A model generated the notes under the pieces. That model did not search any database. It was not told where the DNA came from and saw only the letters and a program-made list of their open reading frames with translations. The position numbers and the translations under genes are program-made. Positions 57,871 to 64,000 of a stretch of 64,000 nucleotides of DNA are shown one piece after another. Every line of letters begins with the position of its first letter. Position 1 is the stretch's first letter. The stretch comes from Vitis vinifera (taxonomy: Eukaryota; Streptophyta; Magnoliopsida; Vitales; Vitaceae): positions 5,613,501 through 5,677,500 of the forward strand of contig NC_081810.1 of assembly GCF_030704535.1 (NCBI RefSeq), read 5' to 3'.

Positions 57871-59168
57871 TTATGAAAGCCCGTTTTATAGTTTCTGATC
57901 ACCTCGCATGGCTCTGTTTTAAATCATTATTTCGTCTCCTTCTAAGAATGGCTGTATAACATCATACCCTTATGTCTGAGTAGAACATCTATTAGCTGAC
58001 TTTTCTGGTAGAGACCTTCGTATTTCCATATTAGAAAATAGGCAAAGACAATGGACATCAAGATCCCTATGCTGTAAAGCAGGACTCTCCATTTTTCCTG
58101 AGCAAACCCCAAATACATCAAACTCGGTGAACAGAAAACAGTCGACATCGGGATGACTAATAATGAGACTCAGATCGAAATAACATGGCGTGGAACTTCA
58201 GCCTGGAAACACTCTTCACAAAACCATCTTCTGGTCCCAAACTTTAGAAACTGTGCCCATATAAAAACCAAAAGCTCATGCTGGCCCAAAACCCTTCTTC
58301 TTGAGGGTATGAATGGCCATTGAGAACAGAGTGTAAACAAATAGGAGAGCAAGCATAAAAAGAACAGATCATCCAGTGAACAGGTGGGAAGAATCAGATG
58401 GATATAAGATCCAAGAATATTCCTCAGACACACACAGAAAAGCTAAGAAAAGCTAGATCACTCTTAATCCAGTTTCATATGCAGAGTAAGGTGTGGATTA
58501 TTCATGGCACAGTCACAATAATACAAGGAAAACCAACCATAATGAACAGATGGTCTAGTACACGCACCTGAAAAAAAGCTTCCGACGAGACTAGCTATGT
58601 GTCCAGATATTCTACTTCATTCCCTGTCTCTGTAGCCTCCTTCTTTCAGAAAACTCTCACTCTCTGGTTCTCTCTCTCTCCCTTTTTCTCTGGCTTCCCT
58701 CTCGAGCAAACTTTTTCTAACCCTCTCCCCCCTAAAGCTCTCGGATCTTCTGGAAAAACTCTCACGGCCTGCTCCGAGAGCTCCTCTCAGTCCAGCCTCA
58801 AAGTCACCAAACAAAAACCCCTTCTCCTCTAAAGATCTCTGCCCACTTTCCTCTTTTGCCCCCCTCTAAAAATATCTCCAACGGCTCTCCTGCAGACCAC
58901 CCTCCTGCAGCCTCCTAAAAGCAACCTCCTCTCCCCACTCACTCCAGCTGCCAGACGACACCCTGCCATACAGCTTAACGGTTTTCAGCTTTTCTGCTGA
59001 ATATATCTCCACGTGTCAAGCTTCCATTGGCCATCAAAACCACTAACTTGATTCTTTACTAGCCAATCTGGAAGAGACACGTGGCTCCTTGAGGGCCTTC
59101 CACCTGCAAAGAAAAACTTACAACAAAATGTGATAAACATGAGCCCCTAAATGGGGGTCTACATGTTA

Positions 59169-60330
59169 ATAAGTTAATTATTTTAAAAAATTTTATAAGA
59201 TGTAAAACATTTTATATACAAAAGGTAAAGTCTTATTAGCTATTAGAATGATGCATTATGCAGTAAGGTCTCCGTTGCATAAAAAATAATAATAAATAAA
59301 TAAACTATATTATTTCCTTATTTCATAAGAAACTCACATTCCTTACAAAATATTATCCAATAGAAAAAATTCATACATAGGCCTAAAAAAAATTTGAAAC
59401 ACCTTTCAAGAAACTTCACTTTTGATTCCTAAATATATAAACATCTTATATACACCTTTGTACTAAATTGAAAGAATAATGTTTTATTTGTTAATTGTTT
59501 TTTAGAACAGTCTTTTATTATCCATAACAAAAAATAGGAAAACACATTTGTTAATAAAAAAATATTTTATATTTTTTGTTGTTTTTAATTGTTTTTTTAA
59601 AATTGTTTTAAAAAATAATTATATAAACATATAAAATAATTTAAAATAAAATATTAGACATAAAAATTATTTTTAAAATACATTTAAAAATATTAAAAAT
59701 AGATTAAAAACATTTAAGACTTCAAACAAACTTTTATTTTACAAAATATTAGAGAACACTTTTAGGAAATATTTTTAATTTTAAAAAAAATATTTTTTTT
59801 AAAAATATTATATATTTAATAAATTTATGAAACACATTTAAAATTTTTAAAAATCATTTATAATATTAAAAAAAATCACTTATAATATTTTCTAAAAAAA
59901 AATACTTGATATGGAATTCTCCTAAAAGCACTTTCTAAAAAAATACTTCAAATAGAGACCCTCCCAAACAAACTTATATATAGAGAGATAAAAAGCGATT
60001 ATAATATTTTAATTTTCATAAGGAAATATTAAATATGAGTATAACGACTGAGAATACATTATTATTTCATTTAAAAAAGAGAAAAGAAAAGGTAAGTATT
60101 AAAAATGAATACGTATGAGAAACAATTTTTTTAAAAAAAATATTTATTATCATATAATTATTTTTTATTAAGATGATAAGAATAATAAATGGTAAATTAG
60201 GTTTTTTGGAATATTAAAAATGTATTTTACACAGAATATAAAAAGTTCATCTAATATATACTTAATTAATTTAAATCCAATTAAATTGATTGTGCATTGA
60301 AAACGGTTGTGTTAAGATCGAGTTGCCCGT
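59169..60330. other. AT-rich spacer ahead of metallothionein D
   Basis: Very AT-rich, with AAAATATT-type runs and a GAGACCCTCCCAAACAAAC stretch near 59,956 that looks like the end of a decayed transposon. No gene was seen. Confidence 0.45.
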
Positions 60331-60334
60331 CATC

Positions 60335-60510
60335 TAGAATAAACTGTCCAAGATATTTATTAAATGTATTAGCAATCAGCCCACCTACAGCCCAATAGTT
60401 CAAAAATTGGGCCGGTCGGCCCAGACTCAGCCCATTATAATCTTTAGGGCTTCTTCACAAGAAGCCCCAGTTCTGTTTACCTCCATCATTTCTCCCATGT
60501 CTATGTATAT
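60335..60510 (+). repeat. Second, shorter copy of the ObgM promoter segment
   Basis: AACTGTCCAAGATATTTATT, CAGCCCACCTACAGCCCAA, TTGGGCCGGTCGGCCCAGAC and AGCCCATTATAATCTTTAGG match 40,613-40,720 almost base for base and, more distantly, 21,385-21,440. The similarity ends near 60,505, before the leader-exon donor. It arose with the spacer duplication rather than from ObgM directly. Confidence 0.85.
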
Positions 60511-60779
60511 AATTATTTTAATATGATTTTTATAAAAGATGATTCAAACGATTATTTTCTTCAAAATTAATATATTTGGTCTGTTGGTATCATATAATAT
60601 TTGAGTTTCTAAGTACAAATCTTTAATTTCCTACTATGCCAATGTATTTTTATACATTTCTATGAGGTAGAAAAACAATTTTAAAAATAAAATGATATAA
60701 ATTTGACAAATTAATGACCAGTGTGACCAGTGACGGTGAGGGATAGAGAAGAGATTGGTCAGGTGTTACGTGGGGAAGC

Positions 60780-60965
60780 ACTATGCAGTATGCAGTATGC
60801 ACTTTAATTGTATGGCAATCTCCACGCAACTACCATTATATGCATCCACGTGTACGGTTCATATCCTCTTCTCCTCTCCTCACCTTCACCATAAATAGCT
60901 TTGGTTTCTGTGAATTCCATTTCCCGGGAAAATCCTTTCCCATCGCATCATTTTCCTCTGAAAAC
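60780..60965 (+). promoter_or_regulatory. Promoter and leader of metallothionein D
   Basis: TCCACGTGTACGGTTCA is kept at 60,845-60,861. The TATA-like box is CATAAATA at 60,890-60,897, about 75 bp before the ATG. The GTATCGATATC block of the other copies is changed to GTATGGCAATC. Confidence 0.65.
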
Positions 60966-62504
60966 ATGTCTGGCTGCGGTGGAAACTGTGATTGTGGCTC
61001 GGGCTGCACATGCGGCAGCGGCTGCTCGTAAACAAACTTGCTCTATGTCAATTTCTTTTGCCAACTTTGTCAATTTATTACATACAATGAAGTGATCTTA
61101 GGACAGCGTTTTGAATACGGTTGTGTTTGGTAAAAAAGAGTTGTAATATTTTTTATATTTGAATGATGAAAAATTTTAAATGTTAAAAATATTAGAAATA
61201 TTTTTAAAAATTATTATTAAATGGACTTTCAAAGTATTTTTATCATTTTTAATACTTAGAATTTTTTATCTTTTAAATATTATAAATATTATAAATATTT
61301 TTTAAAATTATTGTTAAATACATTTGTAGAAATTGAGTGATTTTAGAATATATTTTTATTATTTTTAATGCTTAAAAAATAAATATTTTAAGTGTTAAAA
61401 AAAATTAAGGAAGTGTCATCATTCGTGATTTCTTCTCTTTCTTGAATTCACATCCTTTTTGCGTTTGGTCATTGGGAAAGTGTATTATACATGCAGTGTA
61501 AAATATTTACATAATCACATAAATTAATCATACACGATTAAAAGATACTATCAATAGAAAATCATTATAAAGAACATTTCTGTTTGAGCCATCACAAAAA
61601 ATAAAAAACAAGTGATTGATTGTTGCAATCAAGTCTTCCTTTCTATGATCTTGATAACAATTATGGTGGTTTTATGGGAAAACAGAAAAACCCTTTATCT
61701 AGATTAGAGAGGGGACTTAGCATAACTCAATATTGGGTTCTCATTGGGCACTCCCATAATGGGCTTCAATGAGACCCATAATTTACACTTGCCACTCAAC
61801 TGAGCTTCTACTCAAAATATGCAAAACTCAATCTAAATATAATCACTAGTTAATTGGGTTCATTATATAATAGACTATCCATTAACCCATTTTTTGAAAA
61901 TACAAATTATCCGATTAATGTTAGCCCATATAAAAAATTTTCAATATCCAGCACTTGTAAGTGGTTTTCTCGTTAAAAACTAAACGGGGCCCTATAAATG
62001 GGTTTTCTTGTTAATTTTCTGGCCCCACTATTCTCAGCAACTAGGCGAGGCCTTAACACAAACTGTGGTATGAGGTTTTTAAAACATCATTTTTCATCAC
62101 TCAATCATTTTCTTCAGCGATTTGAATCTATTGTTTTGTCTAGAACATTGATCTGAGTGCTTATCACTTTGAATCATTTGCTTATTTCTTTCTCATTTTC
62201 CTTGTATATTTGCAAATGCGGCATGTACCCTGACTTGGGGTCCTCAAAGAAAGCCATCATAGCTGCAACCATCATCATCACTGGGGTTGCACCAGCGAAG
62301 ATGTACCTACAAATACAAAAATTAAACATTCTTCTGTTTTTGCATATTTTCTTGGAAATGAACGAATTAATGGTTCTTTTACTACAATTTTTTAGCAGGT
62401 ACTCTGAGGAATCGGAGATGAGCCTAGAAGGAGGAAAAGACTGCAAGTTTGGAAATGATTGCAAGTGCGGAAATAGCTACAACTGCGATCCATGCAACTG
62501 CTAA
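60966..62504 (+). pseudogene. Metallothionein D, type 2-like, probably inactive
   Basis: The exon equivalents are 60,966-61,027, 62,216-62,302 and 62,399-62,504, equal to 84 aa if spliced as in A. The N-terminal domain (MSGCGGNCDCGSGCTCGSGC) is of the A class. However, the acceptor before exon 2 reads TTGCAA where A, B and C have TTGCAG, so the AG is lost. Intron 1 is about 1.19 kb against 0.33-0.42 kb in the others because of inserted AT-rich DNA. One ATC codon is gained in the linker, and the C-terminal domain has lost two metal ligands relative to A (CKF for CKC, and SYN for GCS). The donor after exon 1 (GTAAAC) and the exon 3 acceptor are intact. A shifted acceptor could still allow some product, but decay is the simpler reading. 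Confidence 0.82.
61085..61975. repeat. Insertion inside intron 1 of metallothionein D
   Basis: Intron 1 of A to C runs from TCAATTTC to GGGTTT-type sequence in under 0.42 kb. In D the comparable sequence is interrupted by AT-rich DNA. It contains GTGTTTGGTAAAAAAGAG and repeated AAATTTTAAATGTTAAAAAT-like stretches up to about 61,410, then unrelated sequence to about 61,975. Ends and target duplications were not resolved. Confidence 0.6.
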
Positions 62505-62624
62505 GGCTAATAAGTAAGAAGATGGGATGGTGCCTCAAGTATCTATGGTCTACATAAATAAGAGAAAGAAGAAAAAAAATGGAAGTGGATTTCTGGTTGA
62601 GTCAATGTGATTAGTTGTTGTGGA

Positions 62625-62855
62625 TGTAAGAATTAGAGAATTCATTATAATAGATTTTCTTTCTATTTTCAAATTCTTGTAATTAGTTGTAACTTCCTAT
62701 TTTTGTTGTAATTCCCTAATTCTAGGATTGTTTCCTATTTTTGTTGTAATCTCCTAATTTTATGATTGTTTCCTATTTTTGTGTATATATATTCATTCTT
62801 AATCAATGGAAAAGTTAAGTCATTGTTTCTCAATAATCCTCTCTCTACTTCAACA
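62625..62855 (+). repeat. 5' LTR of a Ty1/copia element
   Basis: The LTR starts TGTAAGAATTAGAGAATTC at 62,625, exactly where the metallothionein 3' flank (TTGTTGTGGATGTAAGG in B) diverges, and ends near ACTTCAACA at 62,855. It contains TTTCCTATTTTTGTTGTAAT repeats and TATATATATTCATTC. The primer binding site TGGTATCAAGAGC follows at 62,856. Confidence 0.88.
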
Positions 62856-63754
62856 TGGTATCAAGAGCCTAATCTTTTTAGGCGTATTTTTTTTTTCCTT
62901 CTCCTCAATGGCTTCTGGTGCATCCTTCTCTTCCACCAACGATCCTATCACCATCCAAAATTCCCAAGATCCTCAACATCCCCTCCTTATAATCAATCTC
63001 TCCAATATCACCAAATTGTCATCCACCAATTATCTCACATGGAGCCTTCAAATTCAATCTCTTATTGAAGGTTATGATTTTCATCACTTCATTGATGGCA
63101 TCCACCACCACCCATCATCATCTCACTGGTGTTGCATCCCCAAATCTTGCATACACAACCTGGAAGCGTCAGGATAGTCTCATCTTTAATGCTCTGCTTG
63201 GTGCTATCTCCATTTCACTACGACCGCTTATTGCCCGCATCACCACTTCCCTTGATGCATGGCAAACCTTAGCCAATACCTATGCCAAACCATCTCGTGG
63301 TCATATTAAACAATTGAATAAACAATTAAAGCGGTATACCAAGGGCTCAAAATTAATTAGTGAATATATGTAGGCAATAAAAATTCATGCCGATGAACTT
63401 GCCCTTTTGGGGAAGCCAATTGATGATGAGGATCTTATTGATTAGGTTCTTGAAGGACTAAGTGATGAGTACAAATCCGTCATTGATGCAATTAATGCCC
63501 GTGACACGTTAATTTCTTTTGCTAAGCTCCATGAGAAACTTCTCAACAAAGAAGCATCTCTTGAGACCGCTCAACCATCTCCTCTATCACTACTAGCAAC
63601 GACAAATCCTACAGCTTTCCGGAATCGTCCAAATTGGCGTCCACCAGCCACCACTCCACAACAACTAGGCCTTACCACTGCGTTTTCTCCTCATAATCAA
63701 CGTCAACCCAAACCTTATTTGGGTCGTTATCTAGTATGTGGTATTCAAGGACAC
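62856..63754 (+). pseudogene. Copia gag (UBN2 type), frameshifted and truncated; pol absent
   Basis: The primer binding site is at 62,856. The gag starts at ATG 62,908 (MASGASFSSTNDP), then NYLTWSLQIQSLIEGYDFHH. A frameshift near 63,110 moves the reading to ASPNLAYTTWKRQDSLIFNA, LDAWQTLANTYAKPSRGHIK, then stops TAG at 63,371 and 63,443. The part beyond still shows DELALLGKPIDDEDLID and LEGLSDEYKSVIDAINARDT. The end has the start of a zinc knuckle (CGIQGHTA). Sequence then jumps straight into LTR-like repeats, so integrase, reverse transcriptase and RNase H are deleted. The element is dead. Confidence 0.9.
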
Positions 63755-64000
63755 ACTGCCAATCTATTTTTGTTGTTATTTCCTAATTCCAGGATTGTTT
63801 TCTATTTTTGTGTTTTGGGTTAATTGTAGGATTGTTTCCTATTTTTGTTGTAATCTCCTAATTGTAGGATTGTTTCCTATTTTTGTTGTAATCTCCTAAT
63901 TGTAGGATTATTTCCTATTTTTGTATTTTGGATAGATTGTTTCCTATTTTTATGTTTTAGGTTTTGTGTATATATATTCATTCTTAATCAATGGGAAAGC
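63755..64000 (+). repeat. 3' LTR fragment with tandem about 38-bp repeats (runs off the window)
   Basis: From about 63,755 the sequence repeats AGGATTGTTTCCTATTTTTG, each followed by TTGTAATCTCCTAATTGT, several times. It ends with TATATATATTCATTCTTAAT and CAATGGGAAAGC, matching the inner half of the 5' LTR. The LTR's own beginning is missing, so the deletion that removed pol also removed the left part of this LTR. Confidence 0.85.

Larger units (their letters stand above)
54793..59163. mobile_element. 4.37-kb LTR-like element with 5-bp target duplication carrying gene fragments
   Basis: The element begins TGTGGACCCCGCATTT and ends AAATGGGGGTCTACA, an imperfect inverted pair with TG...CA termini. 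Identical TGTTA flanks are at 54,788-54,792 and 59,164-59,168. TG...CA ends with a 5-bp duplication are the signature of LTR-retroelement integration. No second LTR, primer binding site or polyprotein lies inside, so it is either an unusually long solo LTR or a non-coding element with very short terminal repeats. The interior holds an aldehyde dehydrogenase relic and a probable DUF1218 relic, both minus strand, and GC-rich regulatory-looking DNA (CACGTG near 59,010 and 59,080). It lies between metallothioneins C and D. Confidence 0.85.

Noticed and set aside
54793-59163. Helitron or Pack-MULE carrying the gene fragments
   Set aside because: The ends are TG...CA with a 5-bp TGTTA duplication. 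There is no CTRR end with a hairpin, and no long Mutator-type TIR with a 9-bp duplication.
62856-62870. Possible tRNA gene
   Set aside because: It is a short primer binding site complementary to a tRNA 3' end; no cloverleaf surrounds it. The same holds at 12,519 and about 27,625.

Overview
The window is nuclear DNA from a woody eudicot, most likely grapevine (Vitis) or a close relative. It is AT-rich, with GT-AG introns, plant-specific gene families (fasciclin-like arabinogalactan protein, TON1-recruiting-motif protein, plant metallothioneins) and dense Ty1/copia, hAT and Tourist-like transposon debris. The genus is my inference from the general look of the genes and repeats; eudicot is much safer.

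Layout. 1-3.1 kb: the 3' half of a decayed Ty1/copia element (pol remnants, purine tract, LTR). 3.5-4.03 kb: a near-perfect 244/245-bp tandem duplication with poly-G tracts. 5.2-6.5 kb: an intact intronless FLA4/SOS5-type cell-wall glycoprotein gene on the minus strand. 6.6-16.4 kb: repeat-rich intergenic DNA, including a minus-strand copia gag relic invaded by a hAT element. 17.6-20.9 kb: a four-exon TRM/DUF4378 cytoskeleton-scaffold gene (911 aa as I splice it). 21.4-26.2 kb: a five-coding-exon mitochondrial Obg GTPase gene (535 aa), with a site II/telo-box promoter and a 5'UTR intron.

33-62.6 kb: a tandem array of four metallothionein genes, called here A to D (starts at 33,160, 39,074, 46,490 and 60,966). 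Each has three exons with identical intron phases and shares a 17-bp promoter block. A, B and C look functional; D has a broken splice acceptor, a lengthened intron and lost cysteines. The spacers repeat with the genes. Two of them carry copies of the ObgM gene's own promoter (and, in one, its 5'UTR and intron start), so this flanking promoter was duplicated into the array.

The C-D spacer holds two large insertions. One is a 4.9-kb foldback element built from about 40 copies or part copies of a 29-bp palindrome, bounded by inverted repeats. The other is a 4.37-kb TG...CA element with a perfect 5-bp target duplication that carries aldehyde dehydrogenase and probable DUF1218 gene fragments. The window ends in a pol-deleted Ty1/copia element inserted in the 3' flank of metallothionein D.

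The protein genes do not form a pathway; each is an independent transcription unit. The most unusual parts are the foldback palindrome array, the gene-fragment-carrying element, and the metallothionein array with its duplicated ObgM promoter. No computation was run: all splice sites, alignments and terminal repeats were read by eye.
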